NCBI GenBank assembly: GCA_023376005.1
Contig: CM042156.1
Span: 47,406,092 to 47,470,091 of the forward strand
Length of the DNA: 64,000 nt
Source: Doryteuthis pealeii
Lineage: Eukaryota; Mollusca; Cephalopoda; Myopsida; Loliginidae
Direction of reading: 5' to 3'
Shown here: positions 1 through 9,831 of the stretch, piece after piece
Layout: every line of letters starts with the position of its first letter
Position numbering within the stretch: the stretch's first letter is position 1
Notes under the pieces: model-generated
What the model saw: only the letters and a program-made list of their open reading frames with translations
Told to the model about the DNA's origin: nothing
The model's database searches: none
Program-made: the position numbers and the translations under genes

Positions 1-1500
1 TTTTTGATCATAACCATACCTTTGATTTTAACGGTGCCAAAATATTAACCCACATACACGATAGAACACTACGTAGAATTATGGAATCTTGCTTTATTCT
101 TACTCATAAAACCATACCCCAAAGACAAGGCGTTTCTTTAATATATCCCCTTATTTAGCGACACTTGTAGTCAGAAACCATAAAATCCCCTTCACATGAC
201 ATTTTCCGTTATATACTTCCGAACAAATTTTAAATTTTCACATTATCCAAAAAATAAAAATAAAAGCTTACAACCGTTCATACTTTTTTACTTTATATAT
301 AAGAAAAACAAAAAATAGAAAATTTACATAATTAATTACAAAAATAAAAATTATTTTTCCATAAATCTGTTGAAGTCCAACCGTCAAACAGGCTAATACT
401 CATCCCGTTTTGAATAAGAGAATTCGTCTAGTGTTAAAATTGTTTAATATGTCTTCTTTTTTAAAAACTGTTACAATAAGATATACATAATCTGGTGACC
501 GAGAAAAAATGCGGCGGAAGTACTCACATTGGATACTATTGTATAACTTTTTTCCTTTTTTTGCAACATCAAGGCTTTTGTTTTGAACTCATATGACGTT
601 TGTCTCCGCTCTTAACAACACGGAGTATAAACAAGCTCTGATTATGATTTTCATAAAATCGAAATATTGTTCGATATTAGCTATGTTATAAAATGTTTTC
701 ACTTTAACAGCATATTGTGGTGCTTTCATATCTTTTTATATATACTCAATAAGATTGTATATAACAAATGTATGTTATTGTAAAAATTAAAAATTCTAAT
801 TGTATGTAATTGAAAAAAAAAACTTATATTATGTGCGTTGAATTTTAAATTTTGTTAAATTAGATAGGGCAAATGCATAAAGATATATGTGTGTAGAAAT
901 TTAAATCTAAATCTAAATTCAAAGAAGATAAATATTGGGCAATGGGTTGCCCTAAAATAAAATTTAAATCATTTTCTATGTTGGATGTTGAAATTCTTTA
1001 GCATGGCTTTAGCCATGAAAGTGGAACACTTGAAAGAACCTGGTCTCTGTTTACTTGTGTCTGAAAAAGATAATACGAAATTTTTACTAATAAACTCGGT
1101 TGTTGCCTGAAGTGTTACCAGCAAAAGAACCCTTTATCATAAGATAAGAAAGAAAAAATAGAAAACGAAAAAAAACATTAAATAAATCAGAAGTCTGAAG
1201 GGCATTTTCAAAACAGTCATCGTAGATAATGATAAAAACAAAAAGAAGTACAAAATATTTCGCTTGAAAAGAGCAAAGCAAGCTGTTTAAAAATGTATTT
1301 TTTTTGTATCATTTATAATGCCAAAATCTGACAAATCTTTATAAATAACATGAAGCCACCAACCTGTAGAAATCATTTTTCTTTCTATAATATTAGACAG
1401 AATACACATTTTCATAGAGTCTCACTGCCAAAATGTTTCAGGCATTCATTCTTAGGGTGGAATTTATCTTTTATTGTTCGTCATAATTCTCGAGTTGCAA
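1..1500. other. AT-rich sequence with no recognised gene
   Basis: Low-GC sequence with scattered A/T runs. The short open frames here have no recognisable composition or motif. I see no SINE, LINE or RNA gene. It flanks the possible exon at 1513-1756 and could be its intron or intergenic DNA. Confidence 0.5.
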
Positions 1501-1512
1501 AATTATCTTTAC

Positions 1513-1756
1513 CTTTGTTTGCACCGACCCCGGGTTGTCTCTCAGAATAAATTCCACTTGTAGACAATTATCGTAAACTACATAGCAAACAAATAGCAAC
1601 CAAATATAAAGGCCAACATCCATAACAATAAAAAAAATAGTTGGATTTAGTGGTAGAGCAACAAATTGAGTATCTGTCTCATATTTTGAACGAGAATTGC
1701 GTGTGTCTAGCACAGACAAGATGTAATTTGAATATGTTACACCTAAATGAAGCCCA
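1513..1756 (-). CDS. Possible internal exon (81 codons) of an unidentified membrane protein
   Basis: On the minus strand an open stretch of 81 codons is bounded by a splice-like acceptor (TTTATTTCCAG ending at 1757) and a good donor (AAG followed by GTAAAG at 1512-1507). The exon would start in phase 2 and end in phase 0. The composition is protein-like rather than microsatellite-derived. About residues 39-61 form a hydrophobic segment (TIFFIVMDVGLYIWLLFVCY) that could span a membrane, after a polar N-terminal part containing RNSRSKYETD. It does not resemble the LINE relics around it. I do not recognise the family. There is no neighbouring exon visible within the window, so chance ORF remains possible. 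The open frame runs on past the donor for 13 codons. Confidence 0.3.
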
Positions 1757-1944
1757 CTGGAAATAAAATCACTTCTCTTTTTTTTTTTACGATTTTACAA
1801 GACTGAAAAAAAGACAAATATTTATCATTATTACATACGTATATAAGGACATATTCTGAATTTATTCGACTCTTTTTTCAAGATTATGATCAAATTATTA
1901 CTTGCACGGAATGTTCCATACCACAGTTTTATGTCAGTCTAATT

Positions 1945-2330
1945 TTATTATTTATCATATTCACTCCATTCGCGTTTTTCAGCAGAAGCCGGTGGTTCAT
2001 GAGTGACAACAAGTTCCTCAGGTATCCAGGACTCTTCTGTATTCCAGTTCTCATGCCGGATCTACGTTGCGTTATGTCCAGTCCCATTCCCAGTTTGTCA
2101 GATCGTTCCCCCAGGCACCCATTTCCAAGGGCCCAATAGAAATTACCGACCTTCACAATGTTCCTCAGTTTTCTCAGATCTCTAGGACTGGATGGTATAT
2201 CCAAGTCTTTGTTCTTTCATTGTTTACGTTTTCCTTTATCGTGCCTGCGGAGGCCTCTCGAGATGAGTCGTTCTACGAGATGACAAGTCTTCTCTAATCT
2301 TGTCAATCAAAACTAGGTCTGTCTCCTGGC
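1945..2330 (-). mobile_element. LINE-B 3' relic
   Basis: Read on the minus strand, the stretch matches the end of the LINE-B pol gene seen better at 55018-55430: a segment recalling the GALGT/WALG part, then the block coding for 'QKSPGYLRNLLSLM', equivalent to the ARILRRVLETRGDLLSL end of that family in another frame, then a decayed AATAAAT tail. It has many indels and no intact frame. Orientation and family come from comparison with the copies at 8085-8235 and 18340-18850. Confidence 0.55.
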
Positions 2331-2334
2331 GGAT

Positions 2335-2555
2335 TATTATTATATTATTATTATATTATTATTATTTTATATTATTATTATATATTATCGAGCTCTTGCG
2401 AGACTTTCACTGGAGTCTGTGAGTGAGCAAATCTCTCTCGGGTCTCTTGGGCTCTTTTGAGTATTTCGTCGATCTTTCAATGTTGGATAGTCTAGAGTTC
2501 TTCCTCTTGATTTCCAATTCATAATCATCATTTTCCCAGCCTTTAAGGACCGTTC
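2335..2555 (-). mobile_element. LINE-B 3' relic with (ATA)n tail
   Basis: The minus strand carries the 3' end of a LINE-B copy: the 'gaattggaaatcaagagga' block, then the cctgag/cactcacagactccagtga block, ending in a (TAT)n/(ATA)n tract at 2335-2395. The trinucleotide tail after the coding end is typical of this family here, compare (AAT)n at 10770-10825. Confidence 0.55.
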
Positions 2556-2841
2556 TAAGTGCCAAACAATTGGTATCTAAGGTCATACCAGTTTATCATA
2601 TTCCACAGTCACCACCCAGTTTTTATATCTATCTGGGGCATTTTATCTCAGATATTCCCTCATTTTCTATTTTCTTATTCTCGAATTTCAAATTTCAGGC
2701 ATCTTTTACTCCTTTTGCAATTTTTTGCACAGTTCCCAGTGAATCACCTTTCTCACCCAATCGTGGTTGGTTCTTTTCTCATTTTTTTGCTAGTTTGCTG
2801 CACTCACTTATTATTATTATAGGAACTGTAATAATCGTGTA
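2556..2841. other. Unassigned sequence ending in ATT repeats
   Basis: About 290 bases with overlapping short frames in two phases, and (ATT)n near 2808-2822. I see no gene or clear repeat. The ATT run may be another decayed LINE-B tail. Confidence 0.3.
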
Positions 2842-3080
2842 ATAGTTAACGTCGTAGGAAATAGACACGGCAAAACTAGTTCAAATCCTGGACGAAGTTG
2901 TTTGCATTTCAAATAGTGCTAATACTCTTAGAAAAAGTATGAATTTAACTATTGTACCTCCAGCTACGGGTAAATACTAGGACATGCTGGGATCTTTATT
3001 CTTGGTGTGGCAACCAGTCTAGAAGAAGGAAAACTGAATTCAAACCTGTTAAACTCCGCTTACGAAATTGAATGTTGGAA
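2842..3080 (+). repeat. SINE2 (tRNA-derived), degenerate
   Basis: Degenerate copy of the SINE2 family whose full unit is at 11029-11316. It retains a B-box-like agttcaaatcctgg, the 'cctccagctacgggtaaatac' middle and the 'aaccagtctagaagaagg' and 'ttaaactccgcttacg' 3' blocks. The A-box end is eroded. Confidence 0.6.
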
Positions 3081-3154
3081 CGTTTATATTTACAAATCGA
3101 GTTGTTTTCCTTCTTCAGAATTATCAGATTCCGTCTTTTCTTTATCACAAGGCC

Positions 3155-3250
3155 AGATGTATGGAACACCCAGTGAGAATCAAACTCACTAACAATGGAT
3201 TGCTAGCCTAATTTACTAACCTTTACACCACATGAGGCACCCTATCCTTC
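3155..3250 (-). repeat. tRNA-like SINE3-type fragment
   Basis: The minus strand shows a tRNA-like stretch: a head rich in 'aaggttagtaaatt' followed by a B-box-like gagtttgattctcactgg. Similar tRNA-like 3' ends occur at 15300-15400 and 35385-35465. Confidence 0.45.
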
Positions 3251-3417
3251 CCTTAGGCGGTAGTATGCAATCAGTTTAATAAGAGGATTCCATGCACTAA
3301 GATAAAAAAGATTTCCCAATATCTACAACAAATACCTGATAATTCTGACCCTCTCTTTTGACACAGTAGGGAGGTGCTGCCCTAAGAGTAGAATCCCCAA
3401 GATCAAGCTTGAGTGTT

Positions 3418-3502
3418 TTTGTATAGTGGTTATCATTGTAAAAAATGGACATGGCGACAAGGGTTCAAATTCTAAACGAAGCTGTTTGCATTTCACATAG
3501 CA
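3418..3502 (+). repeat. SINE2 5' end fragment
   Basis: Matches the tRNA-like head of SINE2: 'tatagtggttatca' as A box, 'gggttcaaattcta' as B box, then 'gtttgcatttcacatagcac'. It is cut off by the LINE-A tail that follows at 3503. Confidence 0.55.
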
Positions 3503-3550
3503 CAAATCATCATCATCGCCATCATCATCATCATGTCGCGCAATAAGCAC
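3503..3550 (-). mobile_element. LINE-A 3' end with (ATG)n tail
   Basis: On the minus strand this is the last bases of LINE-A ('tgcgcgacatg') followed by (ATG)n, exactly as at 41318-41345(-), 15200-15225(+) and 53715-53730(+). It is a severely 5'-truncated copy. Confidence 0.5.
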
Positions 3551-3594
3551 GGGTATGTTTGAAAAAGAAAGGAGACTTTCTCCTCGTTTTCCAC

Positions 3595-4118
3595 ACTCGA
3601 CGGTAAGCCTCTAAAATCAGTAGAACAATTCACATACCTAGGTAGTAATATTCCATCCACAGAAGAAGATGTTAATGAACAAATAGGGAAGGCAATGGTC
3701 GGCTATAAACAGATTATCAGTCATATAGAATTCCGATATCACTGACAAGTTAAAACGACAATTCTTCCAAGCTGTGGTTGTATAAGTGCTACTGTATGGC
3801 TGTACCACTTGGATGCTAACGAGGCGCCTGGAGAATTAGCTAGATGGGAGCTGCACAAGAACACTGCATGCGATATTGAACAAGTCGTGGAGACAGCACT
3901 CCACAAGGAAGCAGCTGTATGTTCATCTGCCCTCTATCTCCCAAACCATCCGAGTGAGACGGACAAGATATGTTGGACACAGTCGGAGAAGCAAGGGCGA
4001 ACTCATAAGCGACGTTCTCTTGTGGAAGCCAACACATGGCCATGCTAATGTGGGCCCCCCAGTAAGGGCATACATTGACCAGCTCTGTGCAGACACTGGA
4101 TGCTGCGCAGAGGACTTC
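3595..4118 (+). mobile_element. LINE-A: degenerate 3' end of a non-LTR reverse transcriptase ORF
   Basis: Decayed C-terminal part of a LINE ORF2. Translation pieces in shifting frames include 'VEQFTYLGSNIPST', 'QIGKAMVGYKQ', 'VWLYHLDANEAPGELA', 'KHSTRKQLYVHLPSISQTI' and 'PVRAYIDQLCADTGCC'. These correspond to the region after the palm/thumb in many invertebrate LINEs (YLGS, then the hydrophobic FFQAVVVSVLLYG block, then the NKSW..HPT..QLYGHLP and VRRTRHAGHCWRSKDELISDVLLW blocks) seen better at 41318-41905. There are several stops and frameshifts, so it is not functional. Exact LINE clade is uncertain. Confidence 0.7.
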
Positions 4119-4373
4119 TGATTTTCCAAAATATTAACTGATGTTGTAGCTTAGGTTCTGGGCAAACACCAAACTATCTTTTTGGTACCAATAGTGTTCA
4201 ATATATGTGAAATAATAATAAAATGTCTTAGATTTAGTGCCACATCGGGATATTGATCTTTATATGGAAAATCAGAAATCATCAATAACTTAAAATTGGT
4301 TGACTTTCAGACCTTTTCAATAGCATGTTTGGAGTTCTTGGATAAAAATGATTTTATAAATCAAGGATTAGGG
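4115..4373 (+). repeat. Partial copy of the long-TIR element (right half)
   Basis: About 255 bases nearly identical to 9953-10215, including 'gatttagtgccacatcgggat' and 'ctatctttttggta'. Only the loop and right arm are present, joined directly to the truncated LINE-A end. The complete element is at 9832-10250. Confidence 0.7.
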
Positions 4374-4378
4374 ACCTC

Positions 4379-4605
4379 CCTGTGACAATGAATGATAGCA
4401 CAAATACCTTTAGGAAAAGAAATGAATCCAGCTCTCCTCTTTTCAGCCATGATTAAATAGTAGGGCGGACTGGACTCTTAAACCTTGGTTAGGCAACCGG
4501 TCTTGGAAAATGAAAACTCTGAATGCAAACCTGTTAAACTCCACTTACAACTGACCTTGTGTCACATCCTGCTCGTGGCGGACGGGTTGGGTAAATGCAT
4601 ATTCA
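4379..4605 (+). repeat. SINE2 3' part
   Basis: Carries the SINE2 middle and 3' blocks ('gtagggcggactggac', 'aaccggtcttgg', 'cttgtgtcacatcctgctcg', 'gggttgggtaaat') without the tRNA head. Confidence 0.6.
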
Positions 4606-4941
4606 TATAAAACAACTGAAATGAAAGAAATAAAAGTCAAACACTAATAAATGTCTACTGTGAATATCTTCAATATAACTCAAGTTGAACATTCTAATCT
4701 CTGAACTGTATCGGCATATTTCCATGTGTTATATTTGGATGATGGGTCGATAGAGACCTGAGGACATTTATGATATTCGAATGTTGAGGGTTTCTTTTTC
4801 TTCTTTCTGTAATGGCCAAATGCCTGACATAACCCAAAAGCTCTCACCCTTGAATTATGACTATCATCTTTGGTTTACGAGGATTCCTCAGTACACAAAT
4901 GGCAAACGAAGGAATGGACTAAAAGAGAAAAATATAGGCGT
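4606..4941. other. Unassigned, non-repetitive
   Basis: AT-rich sequence between a SINE2 end and a microsatellite. No gene, RNA or repeat recognised. Confidence 0.4.
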
Positions 4942-5245
4942 GAAGAAGAAGAAGAAGAAGAAGAAGAACAACAACAACAACAACAACAACAATAACAAGA
5001 ACAAGAAGAACAAGAAGAACAATAACAATAACAAGAACAAGAAGAACAAGAACAAGACAAGAACAAGAAGAACAATAACAAGAACAAGAACAAGAAGAAC
5101 AGAAGAACATAACAAGAACAAGAACAAGAAGAACAAGAAGAACAATAACAAGAACAAGAACAAGAAGAACAAGAAGAACAATAACAAGAACAACAAGCAA
5201 CAACAACAACAACAACATCATCAGCAGCAGCAACAACAACCACAA
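4942..5245 (+). repeat. Compound (AAG)/(AAC) microsatellite
   Basis: A 300-bp purine-rich mosaic of GAA, AAC, AAT-AAC and CAA/CAG units. It creates a long K/N/Q open frame on the plus strand (4781-5353) and L/V/S frames on the minus strand, none of which is a plausible gene. Confidence 0.9.
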
Positions 5246-5433
5246 AGAGAAAGAAGAAGCATAAGCGATGTTCATGTGTTTGTTTCCAAGCAAAGAATAA
5301 TCAGTTTCGTTTTGGGGACGAAAACGTTTCTGATCTCAATGTCAATTCTTTGACAATCTTAACTTAAGAGATAAACTTTTATCTGTGGCCAAGTCTGTAG
5401 GAAGATTTGGAGTTTTCAGAAGATTAGTACGAT

Positions 5434-5673
5434 TTAACTCTTAACATCCTATACCACCTCATTCCACCCGTCCGGGAGACACATTTGTTTTCCTAATCCA
5501 CCATAAACGATAGCCTTTGTTTAAAAGTCATATTAAACATATTTAGTAGTCTTTGATTTATGGAAAATAACAGGTAACTTTAAATGAAAAGGCCATTTTT
5601 AGCCATTTATTGATAAATCCTTATAGGAATGGGGCTCTGAACTTAAAATTCTCAACAGGATGTTAAGAGTTAA
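5434..5673. mobile_element. piggyBac-like MITE with TTAA duplication
   Basis: A 240-bp unit with perfect 17-bp ends: TTAACTCTTAACATCCT at 5434-5450 and its reverse complement at 5657-5673. The outer four bases on each side are TTAA, the target duplication specific to piggyBac-superfamily transposases. There is no ORF inside, so it would be non-autonomous. Only one copy was noticed in the window. Confidence 0.65.
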
Positions 5674-5689
5674 TGCAGCAAAATCTTGC

Positions 5690-5876
5690 CTTTCTCATGA
5701 GAAGTGATTCTTTGGAAAGGTATGAATCCAACTACTCTCCCTCCAACTATGGGCAGATAGTAGGGCGAATTGAGCAATATAACCAGTCTAGGAGAAGGAA
5801 ACCTCTAAATTTAAACTTGTACCACTTCGCATGAGAAATTGATCTTGTGTCACATCCTGCTTGTGTTGAGGGTTTG

Positions 5877-5880
<4 letters not shown>
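5690..5880 (+). repeat. SINE2 3' part running into (TA)n
   Basis: SINE2 blocks 'ctctccctccaactatggg', 'aaccagtctaggagaagg' and 'cttgtgtcacatcctgcttg' followed by 'gggtttgggta' and a (TA)22 tract at 5879-5923. The TA tract lies where full copies have the short tail. Confidence 0.6.
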
Positions 5881-5925
<45 letters not shown>

Positions 5926-5928
<3 letters not shown>

Positions 5929-6093
5929 AAAGTCGTCGGGGCGGCCTAATGTCGGTATCAGCCAGATAGCGAGAGAGTCTATCTCTTTTTCACTAGCGCT
6001 AGACCAAGGAGATTATTTTACCGTCTGAGGTGGAGCACCACACCTACCATCAGCTCCTCATTTTACCGCACAGATCCCTGTGCTACTCATACG

Positions 6094-6098
<5 letters not shown>
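5926..6098 (-). repeat. SINE1 body, tRNA head missing
   Basis: Minus-strand SINE1 (compare 14021-14264 and 24511-24766): 3' tail 'actttacttt', 'gcgctagaccaagga' block, 'gatctgtgcggtaaa' block, ending at 'tcagcgtatgagtagcac'. The tRNA-like head is replaced by (TA)n. Confidence 0.7.
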
Positions 6099-6147
<49 letters not shown>

Positions 6148-6195
6148 AAGTTTTTTAGTCTGCAAGGGAATATAATATATGTATATATATAGGGA

Positions 6196-6246
<51 letters not shown>

Positions 6247-6268
6247 TCCCTTGCGGACTAATAACCTT

Positions 6269-6319
<51 letters not shown>

Positions 6320-6330
6320 ACGGTTTGTTT
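6098..6330. repeat. (TA)n tracts with inverted repeat
   Basis: Three (TA)n runs separate the arms of an inverted repeat: 6143-6177 ('gccaagttttttagtctgca' onward) pairs with 6238-6274 ('tgcggactaataaccttggc'). The whole can fold as a hairpin with TA at the tip. Confidence 0.75.
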
Positions 6331-6472
6331 GGAATGGCTTTTTGCCGACAATTTTTGGGAGAATAAGTGCTTAATTGGAGTCGTACCTAATTTTGAAAAT
6401 TAATTAATGAATAATGAATTAGGCGGGAATACCTATTTAAATGTATGGCTAAACAAATCGAGAAAAATCAAT

Positions 6473-6514
6473 CTCTGTATGTACATTTCGGCCTACTAGG
6501 CCTCATCAGCAGAG
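6473..6514 (-). ncRNA. Hammerhead ribozyme, type I, all core positions intact
   Basis: On the minus strand: stem I 5' strand CUCUG (6510-6514), CUGAUGA (6503-6509), stem II GGCC-loop-GGCC (6490-6502), GAAA (6486-6489), stem III AUGU/ACAU, AUA cleavage triplet with the cut after 6478, and stem I 3' strand CAGAG (6473-6477), fully complementary to the 5' strand. This matches the established hammerhead consensus at every core position. Short loopless stem III is typical of type I hammerheads in metazoan retroposons, which often act as dimers. Confidence 0.85.
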
Positions 6515-6600
6515 CTATAGATAGGAAGACCGCCCTGTGCGTGATTTGAAACCGGACTGTCAAGCTGACAGGCCGATATCATAACCCCTACAAGAGGAAT
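6515..6600 (-). repeat. tRNA-like head preceding the ribozyme (SINE with HHR)
   Basis: The minus strand has a B-box-like GGTTTCAAATC (6543-6553) and, 20 nt upstream, an A-box-like GTTATGATATCGG region (6573-6586). The HHR at 6473-6514 follows directly. A partial inverted copy of the same head starts at 6640 on the plus strand (TGTAGGGGTTATGAT at 6645-6659). Confidence 0.5.
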
Positions 6601-6894
6601 ATTAACCTACTCTAAACAAATCGTAAAATCTAAGAAGTCCGTTTGGTGTAGGGGTTATGATTAAAATGCTGAAGTATCGAGGGGATTTGTCCTTTAATTT
6701 TCAGCAAGATCCTACAGGCGTGAGTTAAAAATATCAAAGAGTTCAGATTGGGATCACGATAGGAAACAGTTCTATAAGAGGATGTAATGTTTTTCGTATT
6801 GCAGCAAAGATCCTGACTGGACGAAAAGACAGCGCAAAAATAGTTTATAAAGAAGAGTCTAATGTTGAGAATAAGTATATAACAGACTATCTGG

Positions 6895-7365
6895 ATGTTT
6901 TCTTTGTTTTGTTTTGTTTTACGGCATATCAACCTCGGTGGGTCATTTAATGCCGGCAAAGTTTTGAAAGATTCGTAGCGATGGTTTGGAATGACATTTT
7001 TTAAACTCATTTTTTTTTATAAGCACGTTATTCTATTAAACCCATAAATGGAACCCTAAACGCTACTACCACTCCGGGCAGAGTGGACATAGGAGCAACG
7101 GTGATGAAGGTGTGCTCCACATTCCCCATACCTCCAGAACTAGAAACCTCACCATCAGATTGAGTTTAACGTCATTCCCTGGAGATGAAGGCCTCCAGCC
7201 ACCACCTTCTAGCACATATATGATAAAAAGGGATGGGGCAATCATATAAGTGCTAAAGCTTGACATGACCCGCCGATTGATCGGAGAGAGGCTCTCCGAC
7301 CGCCCGTCTAGCCTAAATAAGGGTCTAAGTAAAGTGTTGCATGTCATGGACTTCTCATCCACCAG
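6895..7365 (-). mobile_element. R1 retroposon, 5'-truncated copy
   Basis: R1 family (full copies 13146-13727, 21414-22013, 34702-35273). Sense is on the minus strand; this copy keeps the 3' end ('gttgatatgccgtaaaacaa' at 6909 onward) and is truncated near 7365. The sense strand is open for 98 codons (7066-7362) with 'RLDGRSESLSPINRRV', a frame also partly open in other copies, but I recognise no protein family. Confidence 0.7.
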
Positions 7366-7501
7366 GTGTTAGGGCTTGGTCGGAGGGGACTGTCTGGAAG
7401 CAATCAAAGTCTAATTTATTGTACATACGTGAACTTAGGCTTGGGTATCTCAGATTAACGTGTCATAGCCCTAGGTAAACCAATTTTGCATTAACTGAAC
7501 T

Positions 7502-7509
7502 GGAATATA

Positions 7510-7555
<46 letters not shown>

Positions 7556-7563
7556 TATATAAA
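7502..7563. repeat. (TA)n microsatellite
   Basis: Interrupted (TA)n. A second tract lies at 7758-7777 and a third at 7936-7987. Confidence 0.9.
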
Positions 7564-7680
7564 ATGTTGTTCTGGTTTCAACAGGAGAAATTTCAATATT
7601 TTATAAAAAAAAAAGAAGGTCCGCAAAATGTATTTTGTTCTCAGAAAATTTTTTTTTAATTCTTTTTGTTTTACATATGC

Positions 7681-7717
7681 AACACGTGTTTCAGATCTTC
7701 TGGTATCTTCTTCAGGC
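7681..7717 (-). ncRNA. Hammerhead ribozyme-like motif
   Basis: Minus strand: CUGAAGA (7709-7715), stem II AGAU...AUCU (7693-7708), GAAA (7689-7692), stem III ACAC/GUGU, then U as position 17. Core boxes and stems II and III are intact. Stem I next to the core pairs for only 2 bp (GC/GC), so activity is doubtful. The same ACACGUGU stem III occurs in the SINE5 ribozymes. Confidence 0.6.
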
Positions 7718-7949
7718 TTTGATTGATAATATGAAAATAAATTTTTACATGCATGTGTATATATATATATATACATACACATGAGTATTTCACCTCATCT
7801 TCCTGTTTTTGTGGAAGTGGAAAGGAATTTCATTTTTAACATTAGTCTTTTAATCAGATGTTTTTGTTTTTTGGGTGGCTTGCTAATAAATTCATTAGCT
7901 GAATTTTTATAACTTTTTAAAGTTCATCAGATGTTCATATATATATATA

Positions 7950-7988
<39 letters not shown>

Positions 7989-8084
7989 TAAAAGATTATT
8001 TGAAATTATCAAGGCTTTATTTATTAGTTGTGCAACAATTGATTCTGCAAATACTACTACTACTACTGAACGGTCTTAAAGAGT

Positions 8085-8235
8085 TTTGTAAAAAGACTGG
8101 AGGAATTTGAAATCAGAGGAAGGATCGAGACCATACAGACTGCTGCAGTGTTAATTTCGGCAAGAATACTCAGAAGAGTCCTGGAGACCTGAGAAGGCTT
8201 GTGAAAATTCGCAAGGAGTGAAAAAATAATAATTA
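8085..8235 (+). mobile_element. LINE-B 3' end fragment
   Basis: Contains the blocks 'atcagaggaaggatcgagac', 'caagaatactcagaagagtc' and 'tcgcaaggagtgaaa' followed by AATAATAAT, matching the LINE-B end. No frame is intact. Confidence 0.65.
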
Positions 8236-8410
8236 TCAAGCTATCAGGGAATATTAGAAGTGGAATCTAACTGAGAAGAAAACACAAGTGAAGGAAAAAG
8301 TTAGAAAGGAATAAGGAGGACAATAAAATTATTGGAAACCAAAGTCTAAAGGCAAGGGCCTTAAAGTGCTAGTGTGAAACATGGATGGTTAATTTCCAGA
8401 CATACCTTGA

Positions 8411-9012
8411 ATGAAGAAGAAGAAGAAGAAGAAGAAGAAGAAGAAGAAGAAGAAAGAAGAAGAAAAGAGGAGAAAGTGGAGAAGAGAAGAAAGAAGAAGA
8501 AGAAGAAGAAGAAGAAGAAGAAGAAGAAGAAGAAACAAAGATAGTGGGAGAAAAAGAGGAGAAGTTGAGAAAAAGGGTAACCAAGAAGAAGAAGAAGAAG
8601 AAGAAGAAGAAGAAGAAGAAGAAGAAGAAGAATGGTAGAAAGAGGGAGAAGAGAAGTTGAGAAAGAGGGTAACCAAGAAGAAGAAGAAGAAGAAGAAGAG
8701 AAGAAGAAGAAGAAGAAGAAGAAGAAGAAGAAGAAGAAGAAGAAGAAGAAAGAAGAAGAACAAAGATAGTGGGAGAAAGAGGGAGAAGTTGAGAAGGAGG
8801 TAACCAAGAAGAAGAAGAAGAAGAAGAAGAAGAAGAAGAAGACAAAGATCGTGGGAGAAAGAGAGAGAAGTTGAGAAAAAGGGTAACCAAGAGAAGAAGA
8901 AGAAGAAGAAGAAGAAGAAGAAGAGAAGAAACAAGAGGTGGGAGAATGGGGAGGGGGAGAAGTTGATAAATAGGGTAACCAAGAAGAAGAAGAAGAAGAA
9001 GAAGAAGAGACC
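8411..9012 (+). repeat. 600-bp polypurine (GAA)n higher-order repeat
   Basis: Pure or nearly pure purine strand. Long (GAA)n stretches alternate with a 40-45-bp non-GAA module ('gtgggagaaagagggagaag' then 'ttgagaaagagggtaaccaa') that occurs about five times; the gtaacc landmark is at about 8577, 8670, 8799, 8885 and 8977. The open frames on both strands here are artefacts. Confidence 0.9.
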
Positions 9013-9059
9013 GTCGAGAACATAATCATTTAATATTGATGGATGACCTTAATCCCTTT

Positions 9060-9435
9060 GCGAAGTCTGAGAATGAGATTTGAGTGTGTATCACAGACAT
9101 TGGAATTCTGTTTGGCATTTTGAAGTGTGCAGTGTTAAACAAGAAACATATACAGGTATCCAATTACCTGACAGGAAAAGAATGTGTGATCCAGATGAGA
9201 ACGGATATAAGTACGTAAACATCCTTGTAATCGACAAAATTCTTTTGAAGGAGATGAAGACGGTTTCTTATAGATTAAGAAAGATGCTTCAGTAAAGTCT
9301 GAACTAACAGAACCTCATCAATGCCATCAACATTTTTGGGCAGAGTCGGTAATACGTTACAGTGTCGCCATTATTGATTGGACAACAATCTAAATTGATT
9401 GAAAGCCCGGGAAGTTTTTATATCAGTTCAAAACG
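9060..9435 (+). mobile_element. LINE-B reverse-transcriptase thumb-region relic
   Basis: An open stretch of 71 codons (9080-9295) contains 'TGIQLPDRKRMCDPDENGY' and 'KYVNILVIDKILLKEMK', which correspond to the NGYKYLG...EMKEK segment found downstream of the catalytic motifs in this LINE family. The decayed continuation has 'NLINAINIF' in another frame, equivalent to AINTWAV. Stops and shifts show that it is dead. It is upstream in the element relative to the 3' ends listed elsewhere. Confidence 0.65.
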
Positions 9436-9831
9436 TCACATTCTAAAGGAAATGTTACCAGGTTATTCATGCAAAGAAAAGAGAGTGTTGGATCGGCATA
9501 CATGACTGTGTAGTGAGCGAGTGAGCGAGCAACGGAACTAGGAATTTTAACAAGGAAGATTTACTGTAATTTGTGAGTTATTTGGTTGTGTTACAATTCA
9601 TGAGAGTTCATGAATTGTGAGCGTGCCTGTAAGTTAGTTTTAAATAAAGTTCGTTAGATTTGAAACCGGGGGTGGGTAGTTTTCCATAACCGTTGGAAGT
9701 TAAGATTGACATTTTAGATGACTCCAACTGGCCTCCGGCACAGAGACGTGAGAACAGTTAGTTTTAGAGATCAGATTCGACCTAGCTTTGGAAGAAGAAA
9801 GACGTGAGGTCTCTTCTGATATTTTGTCTGT
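9436..9831. other. Unassigned sequence
   Basis: Non-simple sequence with a short palindrome (9596-9617, attcatgagagttcatgaat) and an AATAAA at about 9641. An LTR fragment is conceivable but no TG...CA ends or duplication are visible. Confidence 0.3.

Noticed and set aside
4781..5353. 190-codon K/N/Q-rich frame
   Set aside because: Encoded by AAG/AAC microsatellite.
6179..6403. Open frames rich in Ile-Tyr over (TA)n, here and at many other TA tracts
   Set aside because: They are translations of the dinucleotide repeat and have no protein features.
7889..7930. Hammerhead at CTGATGA (minus strand)
   Set aside because: Stem II ACUUU/AAAGU exists, but the GAAA box is UAUA and no stem III or cleavage triplet follows.
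8361..9029. 222-codon minus-strand frame rich in Ser/Phe/Leu
   Set aside because: Produced by (TTC)n; all six frames are open because the repeat lacks stops.
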